This document shows, piece by piece, positions 33,376-46,007 of a DNA stretch of 64,000 bases (its first letter is position 1; every line of letters starts with the position of its first letter). The notes beneath the pieces are model-generated. The model saw only the letters and a program-made list of their open reading frames with translations, ran no database searches and was not told the DNA's origin. Made by a program: the position numbers and the translations under genes. Where the stretch lies: the NCBI RefSeq assembly GCF_023278565.1, contig NC_064677.1, positions 5,952,001-6,016,000 of the forward strand, written 5' to 3'. The DNA is from Colletotrichum lupini (lineage: Eukaryota; Ascomycota; Sordariomycetes; Glomerellales; Glomerellaceae).

Positions 33376-35452
33376 TTACATTGGCCGAGCAATGCCAATG
33401 GGAGTACCCATCTTCTCGTCCTGCCACTGCGGGCGCTCGTTGTTCCAGTACTGGTCGTCGTCCTCGAGCGTCTTGGCCGGGGCGACCTGAGGCTCGAGGC
33501 GGCCGGCGGTCCAGGCGCGCATCGGCTTGCCGTACTTGTACATGACGGGCAGCAGCATCGAGACACCGGCGAGCGCTGCGCTGTAAATGCCAAAGTTCTT
33601 CAAGAAGCCGAGCTGCTCGATCCAGGTGGTGACGTTGAATGACATGATGAAACCGATGATGAGACGGGATGAGGAGACGTTGACCAGGACGGGTCTGACC
33701 ACACATGTTAGCTGCGAGATTTGAGTTTGGTGATGGGACAAAAACTTACCCTGCGAAACGGGGATAGCTCTCAACCAAGTACACGGCGAAAATGGTGTTG
33801 GCGGTCAACAAGCCGAAGCCGATCAAGAAGATGGAGACAAGCACAACGATCGAAGGCAGTGTTCGAATGTTCTCACCGGCGTACCCGAACAAGATCGGGC
33901 CAACGATGGAAGCGAGAAGAGGGAATATCAAGCTGAGAAGATGGGCCTCGGGCTCACGGCGACCTCCATTGCGCTTCGCGATATAGTTGGAAATCTTATC
34001 GGCCACGTAACCGCCAAAGAACCAGACGAACGGACTGGCGATGACGATGGGGATGACGGCGAAACCAAGCGTCTCGAACTTCCAGCCGGCGGCAATCAGG
34101 AGTGACGAACCGACCTGACCGGCGGCGCCCTGCATGGAAACAAGGATGGAGTTGATGATGATGACCCAGATGATGTTGGGGAAGAGAGTCGTCTTGAACA
34201 TGTCAATGACGGATTGCTTGGCCTCCTTCCACTCGTAGCCGTAGTTGAAGATGCCGAACTCATCCCAGTTAGAGCGAGGGCGGAAGGTCGATTCGTCGAT
34301 GCGAGGACGGGTTTCACCCGGGCGCAGGGGGTAGACCTCCTTACCGGCTGTTCCATTTCATTAGCCATATACATCAATGTTTATATGATGATACTCACCA
34401 AGCTCATCGTCGCTGCGGATCCAGCGGGTCTCAGGCACGAGCAGGATGAGACCAAACCAGGCAATCACACCGACACCGGAGGTGATCCAGTAGATGAAGC
34501 GCCAAGAGAGGCGGGAAACAATAATGGGACTGTTTCAAATGGTCAGTCACCGTAGAGAGCCACTAGTGTATTCGACAAGTGTTTCAAAGTCTCACCTCAT
34601 GATACCCAAGCTCACAATCAGGAGACCTTGAGAGGCACCGACGGAAGAGATGGCCTTGTTGCGCTGGTGGATGAACATCATGTCCTGGATGATGAGGGGA
34701 ATCAGAGCCTCAACGGCACCTGCACCGAAACCCTGGAAGCAACGAGCAGCCAAATGGCTTCCGAGACCCTGTGAGAAGCCAGCCCAGAGACCTCCAGTCC
34801 ATGCCAGGAAACCAGAGAGCAGAAGCACGGGGCGACGGCCAATGGCAACCGAGAGCGGAACAAGGAGGTAGGAACTGAGTCCGTTGACGAGCAAGGGGAC
34901 GGAGGCCAGCAGGGCGACCTGGTACAGTGGCGGTCCGCCAAGGCCAGAAAGAAGCTTGACGGGGTCGAGGTTGACTTCGCCGGGCTTGTTCAGGGCCGTG
35001 ATATCGATCTGGCTGAGGATGTGGGGGTCGATGCCAGAATACTCCAGCACAAACACTGGTACCAGGGCACCAACAATGAACTCAGCCGCGAGGGCGAGTG
35101 AGCCGACTGCGGATTGATCAGTATCCAAATAGATGTTGCCTCCCAGTATCTCACTTACAGAAGCAGAGCGCGCCAATGGACGTCCATTTCCTCCAGTTGG
35201 GCAAGTTCAGGGGATCTGTCAAGCCGTGTCAGCAACCATTATGCGCCATCAAGCCGATCATCCCTCTCCAAATTCTTAAGCCACCATAGTCGCAGACTAA
35301 CCCTTGGGATCCGGTGTGGGCATGGGCACAAATCGAATAACTCCTCCCTCGAATAACTGCGTCGATCCCACGACCAGGGCATTGGGGCTCTCGACCCTCT
35401 GCACCGTGGCGAGGTTATCCGTAGATTCGGTCCAGCCGCTCTTTGACGCCAT
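33376..35452 (-). CDS. Major facilitator superfamily transporter
   Basis: Six exons: 35302..35452, 35159..35215, 34596..35106, 34399..34529, 33750..34347, 33376..33694; five introns of 51-86 nt with GT..AG ends and consistent phases; 588 residues. The N-terminus MASKSGWTESTDNL leads to FVPMPTPDPKDPLNLPNWRKW, the signature ahead of the first membrane segment in fungal drug:H+ antiporter-1-type members. About twelve hydrophobic segments are readable, including AEFIVGALVPVFVL, GFLAWTGGLWAGF, WRFIYWITSGVGVIAWFGL and FPNIIWVIIINSILV. A GRRP motif falls in the loop after segment 2 (the MFS motif A position) and VPETR after segment 6. A hydrophilic loop sits between the two halves. It should act as a proton-coupled exporter or carrier at the plasma membrane; the substrate cannot be told. 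A 105-codon upstream frame overlaps its start. Confidence 0.92.
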
Positions 35453-37460
35453 CTCGAAAGTCCTGTCCAAGGAACTTATCTAGATGTCGGATATTGTCGT
35501 CGTCGCCGTTCTTGTACAATGTATCGTGATGTATATCGGCCAATTTCCAATCTCTAGAATCTTTGTTGATCACGGAGTCGCTTTCGTATTCCTCCCCGCG
35601 GAATTTAGTCGTCTGGCCAGGAAAGGAAGCAAGAGTCTCCGGGAAGGATGGACGGCGGCGAGGGTTTGGAAATATACTGCTGCATGTCGCCGTGCGGTGA
35701 CAGGTTGGCACGAGGGGCGAGCGCTCTGTCATAGGCCGGCCGCGGTTAGACGAGCAGTCTAATCTGAGACGAAGGCCGATGTGTGCAACTGCGCAACTGT
35801 TTGAGCGCACGGAGCAATGTACGGGGGGGTAAGAAGGGATAGACTCGAAGCATTTCCAAATTGGTCAACTCATGCGGATGTTTGGGGGGTGATTTGATTT
35901 GGGAGGGATGGGCGGCATCGGATCGACCTAATCCTGGCCTCGCATCTGTTGGTCAAGAGCCTATTCGGGCAATACGTCAACCTGGGTCTTAGTTAGCAAG
36001 ACTCAACAACTCTACGTAGTATAGCCCTCCACTGGCCCACACAAACAAGACAACCTAATGGAGCCTTCAGTCGATCTGCCCCGCGCTGAGCCAAAACGAA
36101 CAAGCTTTATGAAATAATCGTGTTTGGTCCGCCTCTACTGCCGAAAAAGACAGCAACGGACAAAGTCTCTTTCGGAACGGACCAACGAGAAAGTGAGATC
36201 ATGATGGCAACCGACATGAACTTTGGTAAGCACGACAACTAGAGAAGACAGAGAGAGACAGAATGAGAGAAAGAAAGACTGCCATGCCATCCCTCGGGAA
36301 AGCTCTCGTCAACTCATCACTGGAAGAGGTCGGGCCTTGCGAGCAACGTATAGTTGGGATGGTTGCAAAGTGACGGCACCGTCGACCCTTGTGTCACTCC
36401 TGAACCGCCACGATCCCACTGTTGTAAAACTCTCAGATACGGCGAAGAGTTTTGAGTTGTTGCGATGGAGGGGTGGGTTGGCCTCGAATTGGTTCGAGCT
36501 GAAACACCATCACAGTAGTCTATGCAAGGTCAACCCTTGTCTCTCCGCCTTGAGCCTCAACGCAGCCCACCCCGGTAGTGGGCGGCAACCTACAGTAGAC
36601 CAACGGCATCGCAGCGCTCGGAGAATTTGAAAAGAAAAAATACAACACCTAGAGGTTAATTTCGACGAGCCGGCGTACAACTTACGTACGATCCCACAAT
36701 TTACCCCATACTTTACCATAGGCCCATCAACTACTCCGTACGATCCATGGCAAACACGCCGACACTGTCGTGAACTTGACATCCGATTTCGATGAGAGTC
36801 ATACCCTCTGATGTGACGCCAAGTTTCCTACGCACCCATACATCTTCCAAACATGCTTCGACACGGATGAATATTCACTAGTGTACAGGCGAAGCGTGGG
36901 CCGCCATGTTCCACCGCCACTCTCGGCCCGCTTTCACAAGCTGCCGTTCATGGGATGAGCCTCGGGCCAATCTTTCGAATCCCAAAGGCCTACTTAGTTA
37001 CGTGTTTGCCTTGTTCGGATTCTTCATTCAAGACTCGTCGTGTTGTCGGTAAGTCACTTAACACCAGACGTCCGCCGGCGATGAGAGAATCTGAAATAAA
37101 TCGTCCATTCGTGTCCGGTTCCCCTGTCATCGCGCTCGCCAACCGGCACTACCTGATCCGCCCGTCTGTGTCATGAAATGCTGCCATCCGTCCACCCGTC
37201 ATCGCAAAATAGGGTGTTGAGAAATGTCAAGCCCCTTTCCACCTGGTGACTCAAGGAAACATTCGCAACCAATGCTGCTAGTGCAGGTGCTAAACCAATG
37301 AGTGGTATCCATGCCCGATATGTACCAAAACCTCCAAACTCCTTGTAAACATCAAAATCCTAGCTATCTGTGCGCGACGTACGAAGCCGAAGAAAATTCG
37401 TTTGCAGGTGATGCTACGAATCGAAAGCAAACGTTGATGCGAGGCGACGGCGAAACTAAA
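35453..37460. other. Intergenic: transporter upstream region and RBR ligase 3' flank
   Basis: 2 kb. Apart from the upstream frame at 35415-35732 (minus strand) that overlaps the transporter start, I see no feature. Short open frames at 36223-36630 and 36955-37176 lack protein-like signals. Confidence 0.5.
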
Positions 37461-39588
37461 TTAGTCCCTGCTTGGGAGAGATTCGGGAAGTGATGATGCT
37501 AGGATCTCATCCTGAGTCTCGGTATCGTCAGGCCATGTGGGCAGGTCGAGCGATGCATACTGCTCGCCAGTCTGTTCCTCCAGTTCCTTTCGGAGTATTT
37601 CGATTGCAATCAGCCAACGTCGTTGCAGTCTCTGCTTGCGGTCATTAAAAATCTTGACCAGGGTATCTTCTTCTTGCGCAAAATCCGTTGCCAGATTCTC
37701 TATATCCTGCTCCTTCTTGTCGGTCAGTTTCTCGAGTTCTTGCTCCTGTCGTTCCAAAAGCTCCTCCATGCGCTTGGCCTGCCGGTCTCGCAAAACGTTG
37801 ATTTTTGCCTGATGCAAACGCTCCATGCCATCTCGCACGTTGTACTGTTGTCCCAGCAGGCGTAGGTCCCTCTCTGTAACTACTCGTGGTGGCAGATCAG
37901 CATTCTGCGTCCGGCCAAGCCCATCGCAGTACGCCTCCATGTGCTTGAGACGAATCTTGACACTCTTTTCGCTCTGGTCAAGCGTTGACCGAAGATCCAT
38001 CTCAGCCTCAATTTGACGTTCCTCCAAGTGAGCAGCCGTCTTCGCGTGACGCTCTTTCATCTTATCGATCTGGTCCGAGTATCGGTCCGTCAAGGCCTGC
38101 TTCTTCTCAGCGTGTCGCGTCCACATGACCCATTTCTTCTTCCTCAAGTACGCCCGGAATCGATCCAGCTCTTGGTTCATCTCGTCTTGCAACGCAGCGA
38201 ACTGCGCGTTCTCACGGGTCCGCTTCTTTGCTTCAACCTTTTCAGCGGCTTCGGCGGCTGCCGCTGCTTCTTGAGCAACCTTTTCCGCCTCCAATTCAGC
38301 TTCTCTGGCCTCTTCCTCCATTCTCCTGCGCTCCAACTCTTCGTCTCCGTTGCAAAAGTTGGGGCAACCCACGGATGGATCCCAGATGGCGCCACAGATG
38401 TAGCAAAACTGAGCTTTGCATCTGCAGGTCATGTGGGTGCACCCCTGGCTTAACTCGACTAATGTTCGACACTTATAACAACGTCGCCAGCCGGATTTCT
38501 CGCCCATCTTGAGAACGGCCTCCAGTTCCCAGTCAGAAGGGCAATCTTTGCCTACGGGATGGGCATTACGTTTGCACATGACGCATACCCGTGTCCGACA
38601 TTTACGGCACACCACATCAAAAGGGTGCTTCGGGTCGATCCGGTTGCGAGGAGGGATAAATTCACCACAGGCCGTATTTGGGCAAAAGATCCTAGCTTCC
38701 CAAGGTGTGCTGAATTGCAAAACCGCCTTCAAAAAGGCATGTTGCTCCTCTCGGTTGAGGATTCTCTGAATGATGGATCCCGGGATTGGTTGTGTGCAGC
38801 ATCGAGGCGGCATTTTGGACTCGTCCGTCGTAGCTTGCTGGACCATGATACTGAGGCATTCGGCACAGTATGTGTGGCCACACGGTAAGCTGTGCAAGGC
38901 ATTCGACTTGTTGAAGTCGTTGCGACAGCATATGCAAGAACTTGAGGTTGGTCAGCGCGGATACGAACGTAAGAGGTGGGGGGATTACATACACTGTGGA
39001 TTCGAGCAAGCCAGACTTGCGCTTCCATCGTATTTTCCTAATGCCCTCTTTGATGCTAAAGTAGCTTCTTCTTGAAGTCACGCTGAAGAGGCTGTGTGCG
39101 GTTGTATCGTGTGGTATGGCTGGGGAGGCCTTTTGGATTTTTGGTTGGTGGATATTGGGATCTATTTGCGATAGATACTTGTCGTACTGAGAGAAACTGA
39201 GGCTCTTGGAGCGTTTTCTTGCGAGGGAATGCGGAGGAACGTCGGCGGCAAGCGGGACAGCATGTAAAGACGGATGAGATGTCAAGGTTGTGCTTGCTGA
39301 ATCTCGCGAGGCATTTGAGAACGTTCGGACATGTTGCGTCGCGATGGTCGAGGTCTGCGATTCCGCGCTCGAGGTATTGCGCTTATCGTGTGTGAACCGG
39401 GACGTTGGAATACCCAAGGCGACTGCCTTTGCGACCAATTCCTCCTCAACATCTGCTTCTGATCGTTGCGACGACAGCCGCAACACCTGGGCGCGATATT
39501 CTACCTCGCCATCGTCTGGGGTAGTCATGAGAGGCGGCGGACGGGCCATGTCCGGAGATGAGCTCGTCTGGCCAGCGAGCGAACCCAT
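37461..39588 (-). CDS. RBR-type (RING-IBR-RING) E3 ubiquitin ligase with coiled-coil tail
   Basis: Exons 38993..39588 and 37461..38940 with a 52-nt intron (GTATGT donor, CTCAAG acceptor), 691 residues. I chose the ATG at 39588, the first in the frame after an upstream stop. Residues 1-198 are Ser/Thr-rich and disordered. RING1 begins across the splice at CICC (201-204) and ends CGHTYCAEC (219-227). The IBR domain is at about 284-332 (FCPNTACGEFI, CRKCRTRVCVMC). RING2 is at 353-381 with CYKC, the catalytic Cys in QGCTHMTC (Cys366) and CRCKAQFCYIC. RBR ligases take ubiquitin onto that Cys as a thioester before passing it to substrate. Residues about 395-650 are Glu/Lys/Arg/Gln-rich heptad-like helix, predicted coiled coil. 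Substrate unknown. Confidence 0.9.
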
Positions 39589-42500
39589 GGCGGGCAGAGG
39601 GGTCGGAAAAGAGGAAATCGTCAAGTCAGGGCAGCGCGAGCAGAGGCATCGTGGTTCGGGGCTCGGTGTGGTTGACAGCTCTCCGGACCTCGCCGGCCGG
39701 TCAAGCAGACGAAGGTGGTACGACTAATTGGCAATTAATGCGCAGATGGTTTGAAACGGAAGTTGCAGGTACTGACTTGACATCGAACGGATCAAGTGAG
39801 GCCGGAGAAAGGATGAACCCACGAGGCAGGGCAACCACAAGCTCTGGCGAGTAGGCGAAGTGGACAGCGGCAATGATAGGACGAGAGGAGAGCCAAGGTT
39901 TGCCAGTGGTGGAGGGCAAGGAAGGCCCAAGGGCGAGAAGCAGGAATAGGTGCGGTGGGATGTGCAGTATTGGTAGAGGGCGCGAAAGGGTGGTGTACGT
40001 CGTTTCTTTTTTGGGTGTGAGGGCGAAACGGCGAATTGGGATGCGGCCTGGACCGCGAACGTGACTTGACGGGATAGGAGGATGATGCAAGGTTTGGTGA
40101 GTGTCGATTGATTGTCGAGGAGGGGATGGGGAGCCGAGCTGAGCGTCGCTGCGTATGCCGGAAAGACGATTGAGTGTGAAAGGGCGGTTGATGGCAGGGG
40201 CGAAAGCGCAGATCTTGGGGACCCTTGAGAATGACAAGGGGGCTATCCGTCCACGGCAGGCTAGAAACGGAGCGGGGAGAGGCAGTAACTGGTCGTGCTG
40301 CGACGCTGTGGTGGTGAGATGGGCGGGTAGGGACTGTAGTAGTGACGGTACGGATGGAGACCAGACCGTAAGGAGGACTCGGGCGGAGGGGCTCTCCAAG
40401 GTGTCGACAATCAACGTGCCGATGCTAACGTTTTCGAGACAAGGGCCGAACGGTGAGTGCGATTCAAGCCGGGTAGGTGTGCGGTGAATCGGCGGAATGC
40501 TAGAGAGAGATACCTCTCCGTAGACAACAGCGGCGCAGGTAAATTCAGGCAAAGGGAGGAAGCTGTGGATTGATTGCCTGCCGCGGCCTCTTACTCTGCT
40601 GGTCTGGTACTTTGTCGAATGCAGAGAAGAGTTGGGTGAGAGCGGGACCGCAGTATGATTTGTTGTTGATTTGTCGGCTGATGTGTGACGAGAGCGATAA
40701 CAGGACGGGACTCTTTCGAAGGGAGTGTGAGAGGAAGAAAAGGAGCCCTGACTGGAGACTGCCCAGGTGGGAATCGGGTAGCGCAGGGCGGGCAGGGGCG
40801 GTGGACAGTGGGCCTCCCAAGGTGAGAGCGGTGTTACCTTCTTGTTCGCTGCCCGTGTGGAGAGATGGACACTAATACTCATGGAAGGTACAGGAGACGG
40901 TAGGGATGGGGACCCGGGCTTTCAGAGACTACATACTGCGGACAGACTGCAGTCAATTTTTGAGGCGACACAAGATGGCTGGTAAGAGATGACAGAGACA
41001 TCCAGATGGGCATTAGAGAGCGAGCATGAACATCATAAGAATCAAGATGCAGGCGAGAACCACTGGTTTGGGAAATATTGGAACAAACGGGACAATGGAG
41101 GGACATGGTGACATGGGATTGGGCTTCCGGCTGTTGGCGCCACATCCGACATGACCTGATTCCCCATTTCCTGCATGGCTCGACTCCCGTCCGCACTCTG
41201 CACTAATGATGCTGAACTCCGTACTTATCTCATTTCACGTGTCTTTACTGCTTCGCGTCAGTAGGTATCTGGGAGGATTCAATAAGTGCCTTACTGGCTG
41301 CATCTTCATATAAGAAGAAGTATACTTAAGGTAAGGTACGGCAGCAAACATATAAGCTATTCCTCAGTACAAATCTGCCTTGGCACGCTTGGGCAAGATG
41401 TAGCAGCAGCAGCAGCAGCCGCCAAAGTTGGCAGGCACCCTGCATCCAATCCCTCCTTCTCTTGCCTTACAACTTTAGAAGGCCCCGCCGGTGCCGCCGC
41501 CACGGACAGATACGTACCGAGCCCCGTCCCACCCCGGGCACCTGCACCAACTAAGGTACTTGTAAGGTACCTTGGGCATCTCAGCCATTGGATCCCCAGT
41601 GGAGAACCCGGAGAAGGAAAGAACGCCCTTGCGCCGCCTTCCCTTTCCCAAATCCCGTCCTGGGTACGGAGTAGGTACATACAACATAAGGTATTCAGTG
41701 CGCCTGACCTGCGTTGCCTATCGTTCCAGTGTGAACCTGCCGCAAAGAACCTTCTGACCAGAGGTAGATTTGCGTCTCATGCTTCTACATTGATCCGCTT
41801 GGACCTCAACGAGGACAACTCCACCTCAAGAACCTTTCCCCCAGTCAAACCACAATCTCCAACTCACTTTTGACAATGGACTTTACAAACCGCAAACGCC
41901 GCCAGCAACCCCTCGCACCTTGCAAAGCCTCCTCGATAGACAGGCGATAGATGGACCTTAGCCGCCCAGTGGTGGGCCAACTGACTTGGACAATGTCACA
42001 AACTTGACTACCACAGACGGAACCCTGCTGATAACACCACTCCTGGCTTCTTCGTCATTGTCGGTCCCTTGACCAACTGCCATCCTCCAGCCTCTACCAT
42101 GTGGCACGTCGACCTGCCACACTGTTAATGTACAACGTTGGCGCCTGGCGGTGAGCCCACGAAACCGTCCCCGGATACAAGCCTTTGAAGCAGCCTCGAT
42201 CAAGGCAAAGCTACATTCGGAAATGCATCTCATTCGTTTGTAATACGTGCTATCTGCCCTCTCCTAGGCACCCAGGGGTTATTGTTCCCCCTTTCCCTGT
42301 CACCGCCAATAATAAGTTCTGTGCTTGGTCGGCCTGTTGGTACTGACGGCAAATCCAGGTCTTCAAGTTCTCCGGCCTTCACCACAGATCCGACTTTCCT
42401 GCATGTGCGACCGGGGAAAGCCACGCTCATTCTCCAGCACCCTCTCGAGCGCTGGCCGTTTCCCTCCATCAGACACCGTTGGCACCCAGTCATAATTCCT

Positions 42501-45500
42501 AGTATCCGTCGTATGCAGCACTAGATTTGCCGAACCCGAGAGTCAATCCTTATACAGCTTGCCGCAACAATTCGCAATGCATCATGAGCTTTGGCCGGTT
42601 GAAGGAAATACCGGAAGCTATCCGTCCCCATGGTACCCGTACCGAGTACGCAGGCATATATCAGCCCACTTTCTCCAAGAACCCCATCCCTCTTCCCGCC
42701 GACCGGGGTGAGGCTTTGAGAGGCTCCGTCAAGACGAAGTTTCGTTTCCCACTTGTTTCCCATTCACAATGGCCTTCTACTTACCCGCGCTGCCGATTTC
42801 TGCATGCGCTAACAATATTCCCCAATGCTGAGGGGCCTCGGGCTGATGGTAATCAGTCTTCCTGAGGAGACAGACACTCAACGTTCATGTCAGCTACGCC
42901 CATGGCACCATCCAATCCCGAATTTGGTTGCCTGACAACTGCATCCTAGACTTCAACACGCAGCCTCGAGATGATCTCGACGCCCACAATGCCAAAATTC
43001 GCGTCTCCAACAACTACATTAGCAGTACATGCGAAACTATGAGCCCTTGCCTGCTCGCCACTTAAGCTTTGGAAACGTCCGTGACACTCAAGGTCGATAA
43101 TAAGGTCGGCCGATGGTCTGAGCTTCGCACAGCTCTATTGACAGGGCCAAAGTTACTCATGACTCCAAAGATACCTCCAATGTCCCCTCAAGACGACCGC
43201 CTTGACTCGCCGACGGATTCTCAACCATATTGGAGGAGCTCCAATCGAGATTCTCCTCCACAACTTTAATTGCACTCGGGAAGTATGCTGCATGGCTCTC
43301 TTGCCCCTTTCCCCGATTCCCCCGCATTAATAACTCGAGTCCGAGTTCCCGCTTCATGCGGGACTTACTTTAGCACCAAGTACTGCACCGCACCGGCCCC
43401 ACATTGCGCCGTCCGCTGCCGGAGTCATATCCGGGCTGCCGGAGTTCATTCACATTCACCATGAGACCTAGATCTACTACACTCGCAATCACCTCATCTA
43501 AACACGCAGGCGCCAAAGTAAATGCTGCTTACATCGAAAAAATAATGGTTGGTGGCTGGGAACAGGTACCTTTAAATGTCTCAAGTTGGCGACGGTTGGT
43601 TTTCCTCACTGCGAACAGAAACAGAAACCAACAAAGAATGGGAGGGAACAGGACATTGAGCACAAAGCAAAAGGAAGAGCTACGGCTTAACCTTTGCACT
43701 CCAACGAAAGTGAGCATGGCCTAGATTGAGGACTACTGACCACTCAAGCTTCCTGGTCATTTCCCCTTCGACTAGTGATCATTCAGTGCGATTCCTGAAC
43801 CACGTTCCAAATTCAGCAAGGCTGTTCCGGTCAACTCATCGCAATCAGAAATACATTCTCCATTCTGCCTTTCTATCATCCCAGAAAACTTCGTAGAGAA
43901 CGAAGGATGCCGTCAACCCTGCTGCTGCAAACAACTCGCGAAGAAACCAATGGAGATGTACAGGCTGCAGCAGCCCTTCTTGGCGCCCGCAGCAACATCG
44001 AGAACTAGCTAAAGCCATGTCATTGTCCTTCTCCCCATCGCTTACTTGTCGAGATCATTAGCCTCCTGCCCAATATTCGTCGCCGCACATCGAAAGGCAT
44101 GGCCGCCATCGACCATGGCATTACGTATTTCGGTTGTGGGTAAGCGGCAAGGCGAATAGCTACTCTTGATACCTGAAGCGGGGGGCGCGTCTCATAAGAA
44201 GAGGCTCTCAACTAGAAATTACTCCTCGTCATCGATGCCCATCCCAACAGGGCTCTCCCACGTATCCAGGAGTAGGTTTCTGCCAGAGATGATATGGTAC
44301 CCAACTTTGATCAAGGAAAGCTACCAAGGTCTCGAAGTACACCGCTTTTCACAACGTGGCAGTACTTTATGGCTTCCTCCCAGGCCGTTTGCTAGCAAAC
44401 ACCACACCGGAATGCAATGCCACCCTACGCTCGAGTCAGTCGTCTACATAACACCGTACGCCTTCCACGAAAGCCGGGGTAAGGGTGGTCTCAGCAGCCC
44501 TTGTCTGCCCAATGCACCTAGATGCAGTCACAGACTCCCGAGCCCGTCTTTCAACAGCTGAGAGCAGCAGCACATCAGACTCTCGTCACTGTGATCTGGT
44601 TGAGGGAGCTCTGACCCTCCACGCCGTTTCTCAATTTGAGGTCCGGCTAGCCTCTTGATGCGGCTAGTAGTAGTGGCTTACCTGCCAAAGCTTCGCGGAC
44701 CAGCGCATCCCCTCATGGCAGCGGTACTGATATTGGGCTGATTCGGTCGGACATGCCATGCGGAACTCTGGCTGACCCAGAACCGCAAGAGAGAGGGGGG
44801 GTAACTTCTCTTCTGCAGCAGCGGGCTCTCTGATGCCAATAGACGAAGTCGTTTGAGGTTTCTCGTTTCTTCATCGCCTCGTCACCCTGCTTCTGCCGTC
44901 AAGTGCAGATAGGTGGCTTGGGTGGGTAAGTACCATCGAATCGATGCCGGCTGGAAACCCGATTTTGACGTTTCCGGTCGACGCTCTTTCTTGTTCCAGC
45001 CGATCAAAGGAAAGCGTTAAACCCTAGCGTCTTTGTGCAATCACCGACTTTCCTCAAGTCTGGGTGCCCTCTTTTCGCCCGCCCATCTCGATGGAATGGG
45101 AAAAGGCTGAGGAAAGTTTGAAGTCGCCACCGGGCATTGGTGCTGCTGCTTCGATAACTTGCGGGGGCCATATCCAAGTGCTTGTTGAAAGAGAGGCGGG
45201 CAGTGTCTTGCTGCAAGCTGTCAGCTGTAGTGCTTCGCACAATCGAACAAAAGTTCGGATAGGCGTCTGGGAATTGACAAGTCTCGATGATACAGAAACC
45301 GACAATACTAACAGTGGGATCCCTCGAGGAAGACTGCATCCAGGAAACGCCATTGAATCTCTTTGGATTGGAAAGGTCTGTTTGTGTCTATCGAATCTAT
45401 TGGGGGTTGTGTTGGGTATAGTTACTATTCTGTTGGTACAGGGGTGTGTGTTTTCTAGCCGCGCAACGGAGTATTTACAGGCTCTCTCTCCTTCTAATGA

Positions 45501-46007
45501 GCTGAGAAGATGGTGATTTGTCTCCCGTGTGGAGGAAAGAAACCTTGACAATATACAAGCCGCATGTGTTGTACAGAATTACGAATGGTAAGAAAAGAAG
45601 AGGAAGAGAGGGGGGAGAAAAAAAATGTTGCTCGTTAGCGCTCGTATAACTCTTTTTTTCCCTTTCCTCTGCGCCTTGCGCCTGCTTCCGGAAACGCCGC
45701 CGCCGTCGTACAGTCCGTTCTAGGGATTGAGTTTTTTCGCACCAAGCCTTCAAATGCTTGAACGGTCTACCTTTCGCTGATGAAAGGCTCATGTGGTTTT
45801 CTGTTCTTTCCCTGCTCTGGAGAAAGACGCGATCGCCGCGCTTAAGGCTGACGTGCAAAAGGCATGCAGGAAGCAGCCCATAGGAAAACGATATCGGGCT
45901 TTATCGCTGGTTTGCTCTTCTGTTTCATGCCCTGCCCGTTGGAATTCGTTTCTTTTTTCTCCCTGTTTCCTGTTTCGTTTTCTTCCTTGTCGCTACCAAG
46001 GCTTAGC
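39589..46007. other. 6.4 kb without a supported intact gene
   Basis: Left part (39.6-41.2 kb) is upstream of the RBR gene and contains a 393-codon Ser/Pro-rich open frame (39701..40882, minus) that I judge non-coding or leader sequence. At 41402-41419 there is a short AGC run. From about 41.9 to 44.9 kb there are protein-like fragments in changing frames broken by stops, for example HRLLVEIISLLPNIRR near 44035, which resembles an F-box start; this looks like eroded coding DNA. From 44.9 to 46.0 kb nothing is recognised. Confidence 0.5.
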
